A stretch of DNA of 64,000 nucleotides from assembly GCA_026182355.1 (NCBI GenBank), contig JAPFBL010000008.1, positions 1-64,000 of the forward strand, written 5' to 3'. Both the position numbers and the translations under genes were made by a program. Within the stretch, counting starts at the first letter, position 1, and each line of letters opens with the position of its first letter. This DNA is from Hermatobates lingyangjiaoensis (lineage: Eukaryota > Arthropoda > Insecta > Hemiptera > Hermatobatidae). Of this stretch, positions 30,243 to 41,349 are shown piece by piece. The notes under the pieces are model-generated. The model saw only the letters and a program-made list of their open reading frames with translations, ran no database searches and was not told the origin of the DNA.

Positions 30243-30929
30243 TTGACTGCGTTACGAGGAGGTACGGCCCACTCAGAATCTCAGAAATGTCGGGAGCGTG
30301 TAGTGCGACAGACCAGCAACTCTCTCGGCCCGGAACAGCGGGTGGGTAGAGGGGGGACTACCTACGTATACGCCGAGTCACAGGATCTTCGAGAGCGCGT
30401 GCACAGGCTCCTTCAGGGTAGACCCGCAGGAGCACCCCAGGTACGTATATGTCTGAGGAAGTTGGAGCTGATAGAAGACGAGCGAGAGCAGAGGGAAGTC
30501 GTCTTGGCCTACCATAGGGGAAAAACGAATCACAGGGGAGTCGACGAGACGTTTGAGAGTCTGAGGAGGTCCTATTTTTGGCTGGGCATGAAGCGATCAA
30601 TTAAAACCCTCTTGGAAGAGTGTCAGACCTGTCAGCGCAGTAAGTATGACCGGCAACCACTACGGCCGCCGCTACAACCTGCGGAGCTACCGGCGGCTTA
30701 CGGGGAAGTGGTGGAAGCCGACGTCTTTACATACGATCACCAGCTCTTCCTGACAACGATTGACAGGTTCTCCAGGGTGGCATCAGCATGGAGGCTGCGA
30801 GATAAGTCGCCGGAAGCATTAGCGCAGCCCTTCTACGTTTTTTCGCTGCCTACGGGCCCCCAAGTGTTAGTCCTCGCCAAGGGAGGGAGTTCGTCAACAG
30901 ACAAATTAGGGCCCTGCTCCTGGAAATGA
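30243..30929 (+). CDS. Gypsy integrase, N-terminal and core part
   Basis: The zinc-binding region is HRGVDETFESLRRSYFWLG ending in ECQTCQRSK (H-H...C-x2-C). The core begins at VVEADVFTYD with the first catalytic Asp and continues to FLTTIDRFSRVASAW. The frame breaks after about residue 205 (near 30858), so the second catalytic Asp is not visible; a GREF-containing segment continues in another frame. Confidence 0.8.
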   Translation: MTALRGGTAHSESQKCRERVVRQTSNSLGPEQRVGRGGTTYVYAESQDLRERVHRLLQGRPAGAPQVRICLRKLELIEDEREQREVVLAYHRGKTNHRGVDETFESLRRSYFWLGMKRSIKTLLEECQTCQRSKYDRQPLRPPLQPAELPAAYGEVVEADVFTYDHQLFLTTIDRFSRVASAWRLRDKSPEALAQPFYVFSLPTGPQVLVLAKGGSSSTDKLGPCSWK

Positions 30930-30942
30930 ACGTCGAACCTCA

Positions 30943-31435
30943 TTGGACAACGGTAGGACACCGAAGTCCCATGGCATGGTGGAGCGATTACACTCGACGT
31001 TACTAGAGCACCTGCATCTCCTGTCGGAGTCAAGAGGGTACGTCGGAGGTGAAGCCATGGCCAGAGCTGTCATCGCCTACAATGCAGCTATACACACGGC
31101 AACCAAGGAAGCTCCGCAGCGAGTCCGATTGGATCAAAGTACATGGCCGTCAGTGCGAACTCGGAGCAGGCAGGCACAGCGCAGAGGGATCGCCACATAT
31201 AACGCCAAGCAGGCAGACGTACCCCCGCTATGGTGGCCCAAGGTGACTCGTCTACATCCGAAATAAAGAAGCGCCGGAAGTCGGACCGAAGATTTCTGGG
31301 GCCTTTGAGGTGGAGGCCCTCCTCCCACGTCAGAGAGTTCGACTGTGGCGCCTGGGGACGGACACAACTAAGTTCGTCATAGTACACCTGGAACAGATAC
31401 GTCGCATGCGGCCCCGCAAGCGCCCCCAAGAATGA
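30943..31435 (+). pseudogene. Gypsy integrase, C-terminal part
   Basis: KSHGMVERLHSTLLEHLHLL supplies the third catalytic residue (Glu in VERLH). A frameshift near 31240 divides it from the last segment, where GPFEVEALLP and RVRLWRL resemble a gypsy integrase tail. The last stop is near 31435. Confidence 0.7.
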
Positions 31436-31668
31436 CAGAGCAGAGTTTTTCGTTCCCGTTGATTACCAGGAGGACTTCTTGTTTATTTACACAGTGTGCT
31501 TTTGTTTTTATTATTGTTCTCTTTTGTTTATTTACATGGTGTGTTTTTGTTTTGCTATCGGTTTCATTTGTTTATTTACACAGCGTTCCATTATTTTTGT
31601 TATTGTTATTATTGTGACTAGGGACACCTGTGTACGGGGCGCCCATGGACTGGTGGGGGGGGGGGGGT
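31436..31668 (+). other. Gypsy 3' untranslated region and polypurine tract
   Basis: Contains three T-rich repeats around TTTGTTTATTTACA and ends with a G-run (31653-31667) directly before the 3' LTR, acting as the polypurine tract. Confidence 0.65.
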
Positions 31669-31855
31669 AGTTAGCGGAGAGGGAACTCCCGCGAAAGGGT
31701 TAGAGTCCATGGAACGCCCCTCCACTAACAACTGTGCACCAGCTGATCCAGTAGTAAATAAAGATAAGCCGGCAGTCTATGCTGAGACGTGCCGACAACC
31801 GTTACTTTAATTTGCTTTTTTTTAAAACCTCTTCTAGTTCTCACCCTAGTTTAAG
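31669..31855 (+). repeat. 3' LTR of the gypsy element
   Basis: 187 bp, same as the 5' LTR apart from one base in GGAGAGGG. Followed by TTATATATG. Confidence 0.85.
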
Positions 31856-31859
31856 TTAT

Positions 31860-32515
31860 ATATGTGAATTTACGAATTTCTCACCTATTTCCACTCTGGT
31901 TAATTTTTTGGAAAGATTTTCCAGTTTTCTGATAGATTTCCTTGTGGTAGGAGATAGCGTATGTAACAGCTGTCCAAAATTCATTTTATTCCACTTATTT
32001 TTGCACTAATGCTTGCTATTAATTTACTATTGCACTTAACTACTTAAATATATATAATATATATAATATATATATATATATATAATATAAGTTACATAAG
32101 AGTATGTTTATTATACAAAGTCATTATCTAATGATAATCTAAAAAGAAATGAATATTTTATATGATATGTTGAAGTTTTGCTTAATGGACAGGAGTGATG
32201 TAATTGTTTTAGGTGTATATAATGTGGATAGAGGGTTGCGAAGGCAAGTGCCTTGTTTATTTCTTGTTTAAAGCTGAAGGAGTGCACGTGAGGTTGAGAA
32301 AGGAATGCAAATTACATACAATCTGCCCACTTTGCAGCCGCTCTATTCGCAACCCCCACCCTCACCCCCCTCCTCCTCCCTTCTTACCACTCCTTATTCC
32401 TTTCAACTTTCTTTCCTTCTTCAGTCAATTTCCCCATTTCAAATTCTTTCTAACTAAAGTAAACTCAACAGTTTTTGATAATTTTTTTTTTTTAATACAA
32501 TTTGTAGGTTTCTAA
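31860..32515. other. AT-rich spacer with (TA)n
   Basis: No feature supported. 32350-32400 is a C-rich stretch. Confidence 0.4.
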
Positions 32516-32522
32516 TTAATAA

Positions 32523-32660
32523 GGGGGCAGGGAAGGTAGTCCAATGGCTTTCGTGCTGGTCTCTGGACAAGTAGATGAGAGGTATGATACCCAATCGGGC
32601 TTTCAATTTATTCACGCAAGAGGTGAAAAAAAAATGCGAGCACGTCGTCGAAAGAGACAG
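32523..32660 (+). repeat. SINE, 3'-truncated and diverged
   Basis: A-box-like GTAGTCCAATGGCTTTCG and the TTATTCACGCAAGAGGTG body segment are clear; B box decayed; stops at a GAGCACGTCGTCG motif. Confidence 0.65.
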
Positions 32661-32799
32661 AAAGAGGGACAGAGTGGGAGGAGGTGGGAAGGAGAGAAGG
32701 GCTGACTGTGTACAGAAGGCGTAAAGAAGAAATATAAACATAAAACCTTTTCCTTCTATATTTCTACTTTACACTTCACACTTTACTTCACAATCAGAC

Positions 32800-32895
32800 T
32801 CTCCTTCTTTCTTTCTTTCTCTCTCTCTCTCTCTCCTCATAAACACACACACACACACTCACTCACACATACACATGCACACATAAGCACACTTT
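32800..32895. repeat. (CT)n and (CA)n microsatellite
   Basis: TTCTTTCTTTCT, then CTCTCTCT, then CACACACA. Confidence 0.9.
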
Positions 32896-32924
32896 TTGCT
32901 CTTTGTTCCGATTCAAATTAATGA

Positions 32925-33640
32925 TTTTTTTTTTAAATTGCTAATTTTTTGTTCCATTCATTGTCACATTTTCATGATTTTTTAATGAACCATTTTGTGT
33001 CAAAAAAACATTTTCTGAAAACAGAAATCGTACTTTAACGCCCCTTTGGTGAATGTAATTTCGAAACAAAATATCTCATCTCATTCTCCATATAGTGTCT
33101 CCATATATATTTTTAGACTCAGTTTCATTTTGATCCGTCAAAGGCTATGGCTTGTATCGTTCTTACAACATTTGAGATTGAATTATAGGTAAACATTTTT
33201 ACATTTTATTGAAAAAAAATATTTTCCGATGTTTTAAAATTCTGAGTATATTTTTTGTTTGTTGTATTTGTAACCTCAAAGATAATGCCAAAATTCCAAA
33301 AATCTAAAGTTAGCAGTTTAGCAGAAAAAACGTTTTCTAAAAACCGGTTTTTGGCAAAAAAAAAATGACTTTCCCGTCATGCATAAATCTTCCCAAACAA
33401 TAGGGATCATCTACACTCTGAGGCCTATTTTTGTGTAAAATATCAACTTGATCCATCAAAGATTCTGGACCGTAGCGTGGTACCAGCAATGCTAACACAC
33501 ACACACACCCATATACACACAGACATCATCGAAAAAACTTCATAAAACGACTTTTGAGACCTCAAAACATATAATTCGGTTAAAAACTCAAGATTGAAAT
33601 TTTTTCACGACCACTATACTACTTTACTTATAGTAAAGTA
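32925..33640 (+). mobile_element. Family R element, right half
   Basis: Matches 37985-38706 and 42910-43626: AATTGCTAATTTTTTGTTCC, then the GGACCGTAGCGTGGTA region, a (CA)n stretch, and the terminal TACTTTACTTATAGTAAAG-type palindrome. Confidence 0.65.
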
Positions 33641-33649
33641 AAAAAGAAT

Positions 33650-34410
33650 TATTATTCAGATTACACTGCAGATTCATTACACCCAGTTCTCCAGACAATC
33701 AAATAAACTTGTTTTAAATAAAGCTTTAAATTATATTTATATTTATGAAATATTGATTCTTCAGGTTATTCATTGAGCAAATATGTTTCTTCCTTACATA
33801 AAAATGCATTTTTTTTTTTTTTTTTTTTTTTGAAAATTGAAGACAAATCATTCAGAGTTACAAAAAGAAAAATACAAAAAAAATAATATAAAAAAGGCTC
33901 ATATTTGTTTCTTTTGTAACACCTATGGGTTGTATCCTTCATTAATGTTTGAAAAAAAAACATTGATTTTGTATCTCTATGTTAGTTTAGTTTCATTCTA
34001 TTATTTTTATATTGATAAACTCTGTTGATGACAAATTGTTGGTGAAAAGGTTGGTGAATATAATCTATAAGAAAGTCCTGACATGTTAATTCTACTGATG
34101 TTATTTTACATGGAAGTAAACCAACCCTATGCCCCAAGATAATATATTTAAAATGCAATATTCCAACTAGACATGGTGGATGATAATTATTCACTTTATT
34201 AGTAGGCTAAAGACTTTGAAAGCGGTTACAAAAGGGTTATCTGATTATAAATTAATAAAAGGGACTTAAACAGGAATAATCGAATTAAAAGGCGACTCAA
34301 AGGTAGAACACGTCATTAAATTTAATAATATTAGGCCATCAGAACCGATGAGTAATCCAATTAAGGAAAGCCGCCAGCAAAGCTTCCTGTCAACATTATT
34401 TTCAATCTAT
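33650..34410. other. AT-rich spacer with poly-T
   Basis: No feature recognised; a T-run lies at 33808-33830. Confidence 0.4.
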
Positions 34411-34419
34411 GACGCTTTA

Positions 34420-34420
34420 C

Positions 34421-34478
<58 letters not shown>

Positions 34479-34500
34479 CTTTATATATATATATATAAAG
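34420..34500. repeat. (TA)n microsatellite
   Basis: Near-continuous TA tract with a TTTATATATAC break. Confidence 0.9.
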
Positions 34501-34579
34501 AACAATAAATTGTTAATATGTATTCTTAATATTCTCAATTTTCTTTGTATTGTAGGACAATATATTATATATATATATA

Positions 34580-34800
34580 TCAATGATCAAACCACAATAA
34601 GAAAATGGGAAAAACAAGACTAAGATCTTTCAACCGTAACAAGCGGTCTTCGTCAGAGTCAAAAACTCAACTGAAAACTCAGACTCAGTTGGGTTTTTGA
34701 CTCTGACGAAGACCGCTTGTTACAGTTGAAAGATCTTAGTCTTGTTTTTCCCATTTTCTTATTGTGGTTTGATCATTGATTGTTATTTCACGTGTTTATG
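34580..34800. mobile_element. PLE foldback, GACGAAGACC stem family
   Basis: Arms 34582-34670 and 34690-34780, same family as 10375-10590. Both arms hold the hammerhead-like core. Followed by (CT)n and (TA)n. Confidence 0.7.
34699..34741 (+). ncRNA. Hammerhead-like module
   Basis: GACT (34699-34702) with AGTC (34738-34741); CTGACGA (34703-34709); free A; GACC hairpin; GAAA (34728-34731). Confidence 0.55.
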
Positions 34801-34859
34801 TGAAATCTCTCTCTCTCTCTCTCTCTCTACTTATATATATATATATATAATTATATATA

Positions 34860-35015
34860 ATATATAATAACAATTAAAATAAGCAGTGACACATAAACAG
34901 AAACACAACAAAGACTGAAAAGTGAGTCTTTGTTGTGTTTCTGTTTATGTGTCACTGCTTATTTTAATTGTTATTTGTCCTGCCGGACCGTTTTTCGTTT
35001 ATCATGGTATATATA
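34860..35015. mobile_element. PLE foldback terminus
   Basis: Arms GTGACACATAAACAGAAAC (minus) and its complement meet at an AAAGTGAGTC centre; the plus arm continues to the CCGGACCGTTTTTCG end. Core absent. Confidence 0.6.
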
Positions 35016-35287
35016 TATATATATATGGTGGAAACGTGTTGCCCATATAAAACATTTCTATGTAGTAGGAAACTTTTATTTACTTTGTTAATATGAGTAA
35101 ATACCACATATTAACTAATGGCACATAGTTTTTGAACTAAGTAAATGAATTGTTACAGAGTTACAAACAGTAGTGAGAACGAACACGAGAGAGGTCTGTA
35201 ATCCAGCCCAGCCTAGACAGGCATTTTAAAGGGCATGAAATATAGGAAATTAAACAAAAAAAATCTGGTATACTCCACCACTTAAGA
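35016..35287. other. Spacer, nothing recognised
   Basis: No feature recognised. Confidence 0.35.
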
Positions 35288-35680
35288 TTTTAACTTACGA
35301 TAATCTAAGTATTTGAGGACAGTAGTCCTAGAGCACTAGCCTGTGTGTTTTAACTTACGATAATCTTAGTATTTTAGGACAGTAGTCCTAGAGCACTAGC
35401 CTGTGTGTTTTAACTTACGATAATCTTAGTATTTTAGGACAGTAGTCCTAGAGCACTAGCCTGTGTGTTTTAACTTACGATAATCTTAGTATTTTAGGAC
35501 AGTAGTCCTAGAGCACTAGCCTGTGTGTTTTAACTTACGATAATCTAAGTATTTGAGGACAGTAGTTCTAGAGCACTAGCCTGTGTGTTTTAACTTACGA
35601 TAATCTTAGTATTTTAGGACAGTAGTCCTAGAGCACTAGCCTGTGTGTTTTAACTTACGATAATCTTAGTATTTTGGCTG
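35288..35680. repeat. 60-bp tandem repeat, ~6.5 copies
   Basis: Unit contains TTTTAACTTACGATAATC and ends GAGCACTAGCCTGTGTG, exactly 60 bp. Each has the partial palindrome GGACAGTAGTCC. Most units are identical; units 1 and 5 share variants (CTAAGTATTTGAGG). Confidence 0.95.
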
Positions 35681-35689
35681 CAAGAGGTC

Positions 35690-36265
35690 AGTCAGTATAT
35701 GTAAGTAACATGTTTATTTGAAGCATGCTTAAGTGTGTACATACGTCAGTTACGAGTATAACAGGGAATCAGCATTCAAACGGAGCACCTCAGTAAAAAT
35801 ACTGATATTTCACTTTTGTGCATTTCATATGGAGTCAAGAGTCAAGGGTCAGCTAGCCATGTGCAACAAGGTGCATGGACAGACATCTAGGCCTTTTACC
35901 ACTGCACACTCTAAATCAATGACCTGTCAGGAATCAAGCTAGAACTGGCGCTTTTACTTGCCCCTTGTATTGAAAAATAAAATTCCTTGACTAGTTTTAA
36001 CCTTTGACCAGTGACCAGAACAGGGTTTATGCCACAGAGAATCTTCGAAGTCAATATACATACATACCATATTACATACAATACATATAATACATACAAT
36101 ATACCATCACATGGAGCCCATTTACAACCTATTCATCGACAAGCAGGCAGCCTCGATATTGTAAATGGAGCCAAAATATTTGCCTTATATATACGAGTAT
36201 TTTTATGTCTACTTCAATGCCCATTGTCAGCTACGAGATGCAATGTCAGCTCGTAGAATGCAATA
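35690..36265. other. Spacer with GC slightly above average
   Basis: No recognisable protein in the short open frames; a TACATACAATACATA-type stretch at 36055-36095. Confidence 0.35.
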
Positions 36266-36267
36266 TA

Positions 36268-37075
36268 AAAAAAATCTGGAGTGGCCTACACTCTACTTTA
36301 CTATAAGTAACTTAATGTCAAACTTCTTGAGTATATAAAACATAACGTATCATTTAAGCATAACATAAATATCTAAATGGGATATAATTATTAGCGTTGC
36401 ATTCGTGAGGTAGTACAGATAGTGATTGAAGGACATATCAATTTATAAGCTTATTTTTGTCCATCACAAATAATTTATTATTTGCAAATAATTTCATTAG
36501 TATAACTACAGCAGTACTAACATTTTTGAAAAACCAATGTGAACATTTCTTGAAACGAAATATTATCCTACAAGAGAACATGGCTATTGTTCAAATAGCC
36601 AGTAGATTTCTTACATTGTTTACTTGACATCCTTCTACATTGAATATTAATGTAAAATTTTCAAATTTGAAACAGTAAAATACCCTTTTTTTCACTGAAA
36701 AACATCTTAAACAGCGAAGAAAATGTTGTTTTAATGTGATTTGTTAATTAAAGATGTACGATAATTACAGTTCTTAATCTCTAAACGAAAGATTTATATT
36801 TTGAATTATCTTTTACATTTTTGGTTTTTAACAGAATTATTATACTTGGAATTTTATGGTTTCTTAGTATTTAATAAGATCATTTTCCTTCCCTTTGTCA
36901 AATAACATATATACAAATTATTTTTAATGAGTGTTATCATTGACCTGCACAATATTATTCCTCTTACAATATTATCTTTTATAAGTCAATAATATATTTT
37001 CATTTTTCCATTAGAAACATCAATTTTATCTCAATGGATTCGCTCAAAAAATTTCTAAGTCAATGTAAACAATGT
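36268..37075 (+). mobile_element. Family R element, left half (tandem partner)
   Basis: Begins with ATCTGGAGTGGCCTACACTC and ends at GTCAATGTAAACAATGTA, where the next copy begins directly. Highly similar to 37076-37885. Confidence 0.7.
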
Positions 37076-38706
37076 AAAAAAATCTGGAGTGGCCTACACT
37101 CTACTTTACTATAAGTAACTCAATGTCAAATTTCTTGAGTATATAAAACATAACGTATCATTTAAGCATAACATAAATATCTAAATGGGATATAATTATT
37201 AGCATTGCATTCGTGAGGTAGTACAGATAGTGATATAAGGACATATCAATTTATAAGCTTATTTTTGTACATCACAAATAATTTATTATTTGAAAATAAT
37301 TTCATTAGTATAACTACAGCAGTAATATCATTTTTGAAAAACCAATGTGAACATGTCTTGAAACGAAATATTATCCTACAAGAGAACATGGCTATTGTTC
37401 AAATAGCCAGTAGATTTCTTACATCGTTTACTTAACATCCTTCTACATTGAATATTAATGTAAAATTTTCAAATTTGAAACAGTAAAATACCCTTTTTTT
37501 CTCTGAAAAACATCTTAAACAGCGAAGAAAATGTTGTTTTAAGGTGATTTGTTAATTAAAGATGTACGATAATTACAGTTATTAATCTCTAAACGAAAGA
37601 TTTATATTTTGAATTATCTTTTACATTTTTGGTTTTTAACAGAATTATTATACTGGGAATTTTATGGCTTCTTAGTATTTAATAAGATCATTTTCCTTCC
37701 CCTTTATCAAATACCATATATACGAATTTTTTTTTAATGAGTGTTATCATTGACCTGCACAATATTATTCCTCTTACATCTCTTATAAGTCAATAATATA
37801 TTTTCATTTTTCCATTAGAAACATCAATTTTATCTCAGTGGATTCGCTCAAAAAATTTCTAAGTCAATGTAAACAATGTAACAAAATACAAAAAATTCGA
37901 CAAGTATAGCAGGTGATCTCTTAGTCTAGGATAAACAAAGAGTTTTTATATCGTTATTGCTCTTTCCCGTAATTGAAACTTCATGATTTTTTTTTTATGA
38001 ATTGCTAATTTTTTGTTCCATTTTTGGTCAAATTTTCATAATTTTTTAACGAGCCGTTTGGCGTCAAAAAAACATTTTCTGAAAACACAAATCGTACTCT
38101 AACGCCCCTTTAGCGAAAGTAATTTCAAAAAAAAATATCTCAACTCATTCGCCGTATAATGTTCTATTTGTAGGCATAGTCTCATTCTTGTCCGTCAAAC
38201 AGTATGGCTTGTATCGCTCTCACAAGGTTTGAGATTGATTTATAAGTCAAAATTTGTACATTTTATTAAAAAAAAAATATTTCCTGTTGATATAAAATTT
38301 TGAATATATTTTTCGTTTGTTCCATTTGTAACCTCAAAGATAATGTCAAAATCTCAAAACTCTAGGGTTAGTAGTTTAGGAGAAATAAATGTTTAAAAAA
38401 AAACGGTTTTTGGCAAAAAAAGTGACTTTCCCATCATGCATAATTCTTCCCAAACAATAGGGATCTTCGTCTAAATGGGGCCCATTTTTGTGTAAAATAT
38501 CAACTTGATCCATCAAAGATTCTGGACCGTAGCGTGGTAACAAGCAATGCTAACACACGCACCCACCCACCCACCCACACACACACAGACATCATCGTAA
38601 AAACGTCATAAAACGACTTCTGGGACCTCAAAACATGTAATTCCGTCAAAATCTCGAGATCGAATTTTTTCACGATCACTATACTTTACTTATAGTAAAG
38701 TAAAAA
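37076..38706 (+). mobile_element. Family R element, full length
   Basis: About 1.63 kb from AATCTGGAGTGGCCTACAC to the palindromic end ACTTTACTTATAGTAAAGT. Left subterminal sequence CTTTACTATAAGTAA mirrors the right end, so it may have short inverted repeats. Internal open frames are short and unlike known transposases. Non-autonomous DNA transposon is the best guess. Confidence 0.6.
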
Positions 38707-39100
38707 ATTAAAAATTCTGACCCTTTTTTGAAATTTTTTGGAGAAAACCCCATTTGATTTGAAAGTGGCTAAAATAAAACGCGTCCATTAATTAGAGATT
38801 CGGTGTTGTGGTGTTTTTATCATCCTGTGATTTTGGTTTGGGATAACATTTGCTCCAGGAATCCATGTTTTCTTACTGAAATGAAGTAATTAAGAAATGA
38901 CTTCCTATTTCAAACTTCCTTTAAAAATGTCCTAACTCATTTAGGGTAATAATCAGTTCATTTAACCAAATTTTTTTATTTTCAATAACTAAAAAGAAAA
39001 TTAAAAATTTTATTTCAAAGTTATAAATTGTCAGATAAACTAATTCAATACAAGCTATGTTTACTTTCCAACTAACACTTCACGACTGCTCGGCTTACGT
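38707..39100. other. Spacer, nothing recognised
   Basis: AT-rich; no feature recognised. Confidence 0.35.
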
Positions 39101-39104
39101 CGTG

Positions 39105-39690
39105 ATGTTAAACCCGCTAAGCCAGGAGTCTCAACCTTGTTTGCTTGTGGACACCCAGAAGCAAGCAATACTTAAAACTTACTTTTAAGGAGCCCCCCCC
39201 CCCCCCCCGAGCAATACTTAAAAAATATAACTTTGCGAATTTTTAAACATATATTTGTTTTTAGATTTAGATAAATGAAAAGTCTAACTTTAAAATAATT
39301 TCAATTACATTTACGTGATGTCAAAATATATAAACATTTATAAAACAATAAAAAAATATATCTTTATTAACATTTTATAAAGTATGCTGAAATAAATTGC
39401 AAAAGAATCAGTTTTGAATATAACAAAAAAACAATTTTAATAAAACATTGAAACATTATAACAAACTGACTAGGATATTAAGCATTATGTTTTAATTATT
39501 TTTTTTAATATTATATTTTTTAACATTCTAACAGCTTACTAAGCTTTGATATATTTTTGGTTATATAAGCTAATATAAGCATGTCAACTTAACATGAAGT
39601 ACTAACTGCTTTTCAAAATACTATTTTTCCTCCTGGACCCCCAGTAATACTCTGTGAACCCCCAATAATCCTTTGGGGGTCCCTGAACCC
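39105..39690. mobile_element. Possible hAT-derived element
   Basis: Left AGGAGTCTCAACCTTG, C-run at 39190-39207, and right-hand CCTGGACCCCCAG and GGGGGTCCCTGAACCC look like subterminal sequence of hATs with CAGGGGTCTC-type ends. The right terminus is not recognisable. Confidence 0.3.
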
Positions 39691-39694
39691 GAGA

Positions 39695-39862
39695 GAGAGC
39701 ACTTTCCTTCTTCAGGAGTGAACACCCATCCTCCACAGTCATCCCAGACATCACCCGGCCACCTCATGAATACGGCTAAGAACGGAAATATATTTCCCGC
39801 GTAAGGAAATCGAGTCCTTGAAGTGAGCATGCAAGCCACTGGACTACTCTGGCTAGCTAATA
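39695..39862 (-). repeat. SINE remnant
   Basis: On the minus strand: GTAGTCCAGTGGCTTGCATG head, decayed B box, then a TTTCCTTACGCGGGAAATAT-type body. Strongly diverged. Confidence 0.45.
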
Positions 39863-39869
39863 GTTATTA

Positions 39870-40595
39870 AATGTAAACCGAAGATTTCTCACAAGTGGTG
39901 TCAGATAACAGTTAATGGCATTAATAGAGATAGACACGCTCTTATCTATCTAGTGTCAATGCTATACCCGCACTACCTTTAATTACACAAAGTTTCTATT
40001 CAATGAAACAAATGTTCATACACTAAAATCGATGTAATATCTCTGACCAAAGAACATATATCAAATTTTCTACCTAACAGCAACATTTCATTAATAGTAC
40101 TTCAACATTTTTTCTTAAATTTTTTAAAAGTTCAAAAAAAAATGATCAATAAATATTAGTAATGACTGACTTACCAAAGATTATCAAAATTTTTGTTTCT
40201 TTTTAAAATAGTCACCCCATTAAGTTATTTGCAATACATTCAGTTGGATTATTATTCTATTTGGGTCTGAGAAAACATGTATAAATTAATGTAAACAAAG
40301 GCAAGAAGTACCAAGCTAAGCATTCGTTGATAAACAATTAATTGTACTTTTAGGCAACAATTGTGTTTTACAACGGTCATTAAATCTTCAGTTTTTTCTT
40401 ATAATACTAATTTCTTGTTTAGATAGATATCATACTAAAAATTTTAGTATTCCACTCTCAGATAAAAAAAAAGAAAAACAAATTTAATTTTTTTTTAATA
40501 TTTTGTATATATTTCCTTTATTTTTTGTTTTCTTCACCTTTATTCTCCTTTTTAAAAACAATTTTTTTCCTTGATCTCGACTCCTTAGTTCCATT
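39870..40595. other. AT-rich spacer
   Basis: No feature recognised. Confidence 0.4.
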
Positions 40596-40599
40596 TTTA

Positions 40600-40810
40600 T
40601 TTTTCTCCTTTGCGGCAGCACTGCTTAAGCCCTCACCCAGTGAGTTCTTCAGTTGACTGTCGTCCCTCCGTCAATTCACTTCTCTCCTGAGGACGACCAC
40701 CATTACGGTCAAAATATTGAAAAGTGAGTCTTTCTTATGTTTCTGTCTATGTGTCACAGTTTATTTTAAGTGTATTCTGTCGTGCTGGACCGTTTCCGTT
40801 TATCATTATA
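40600..40810 (+). mobile_element. PLE 3' end
   Basis: Contains the hammerhead-like module (CTGAGGA at 40687-40693, GACC...GGTC hairpin, AAAA in place of GAAA, CACTT/AAGTG stem I), the GTGAGTC motif, GTGTCACAGTTTATTTTAAG and the CTGGACCGTTTCCG end, then (TA)n. Confidence 0.6.
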
Positions 40811-40834
40811 TATATATATATATATATATCAATT

Positions 40835-41030
40835 AAAAGAAACGGTCCAGCGGACTTTTTTAAATAAAATAAATTCAAAACGAAGGAAACATACAGAAAG
40901 CACCGCCCTGCCTTCCTGCGGGACTCTTCGCTCTTCACACCTCCTGATGACGACGATGGTCGAAATATCGATGTGAGTTATGTCTGTGCCTTTCTGTGTG
41001 TTTCCTTCGTTTTGAATTTATTTTACATAT
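40835..41030. mobile_element. PLE foldback, GACGACGATGGTC family
   Basis: Arms share TAAATAAAATAAATTC and AAACGAAGGAAACA with their complements. The hammerhead-like module is at 40938-40975. A relative without the left arm is at 55780-55930. Confidence 0.65.
40938..40975 (+). ncRNA. Hammerhead-like module
   Basis: Stem I CACCTC (40938-40943) with GATGTG (40970-40975), five of six pairs; CTGATGA (40944-40950); free C; GAC/GTC stem (40952-40954 with 40959-40961); GAAA (40962-40965); TATC to the predicted cut. Confidence 0.6.
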
Positions 41031-41044
41031 ATATATATATATTG

Positions 41045-41250
41045 TAAACAGGAAAACGATCCAAAAGGACAACAAACGTTTCACGATGAATCACAAACAC
41101 AGAACTAAGGAACAAACACACTTACTGTCTCTAATTTTCGGTTGAACCGTCATCAGGAGAGTTGAGAAAGGGACACCAAGCGTACTTGTGAAGCGACGGT
41201 TGGAGACCCAACCGTTGGAGAGTTGATTCATCGTGAAACGTATATATATA
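41045..41250 (-). mobile_element. PLE terminus, GGTTCAACC family
   Basis: Minus-strand PLE 3' region with the module at 41128-41160; the ends share CGTTTCACGATGAATCA and its complement (41087 and 41222). Confidence 0.55.
41128..41160 (-). ncRNA. Hammerhead-like module
   Basis: On the minus strand: TCTC, CTGATGA, free C, GGTTCAACC hairpin, GAAA, ATTA, GAGA. TCTC and GAGA form a 4-bp stem I. Followed by CAGTAAGTGTG. Confidence 0.6.
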
Positions 41251-41349
41251 TATGAACTACAATAAACAATATGTATTAATTAAAATGCTCTAAAATGAGA
41301 GCATTTAATTCATATATTATATCAAGAGTTATTGTTGATTATTATTATT

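Larger units (their letters stand above)
26765..31855 (+). mobile_element. Ty3/gypsy LTR retrotransposon, complete but frame-broken
   Basis: 5.09 kb element with 188/187-bp LTRs, a primer-binding site, gag with a zinc knuckle, then protease, reverse transcriptase, RNase H and integrase in the Ty3/gypsy order, and a G-rich polypurine tract before the 3' LTR. GC content is clearly higher than the surroundings. It lies between (TA)n tracts, so a TATA-type target duplication is possible but cannot be proven. Every coding block has frameshifts, while the LTRs differ only by one indel. No envelope gene is seen. It has no functional link to neighbouring elements. Confidence 0.9.

Noticed and set aside
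35288..35680. CRISPR array
   Set aside because: Units are head-to-tail and identical throughout with no variable spacers, and the surroundings are eukaryotic.
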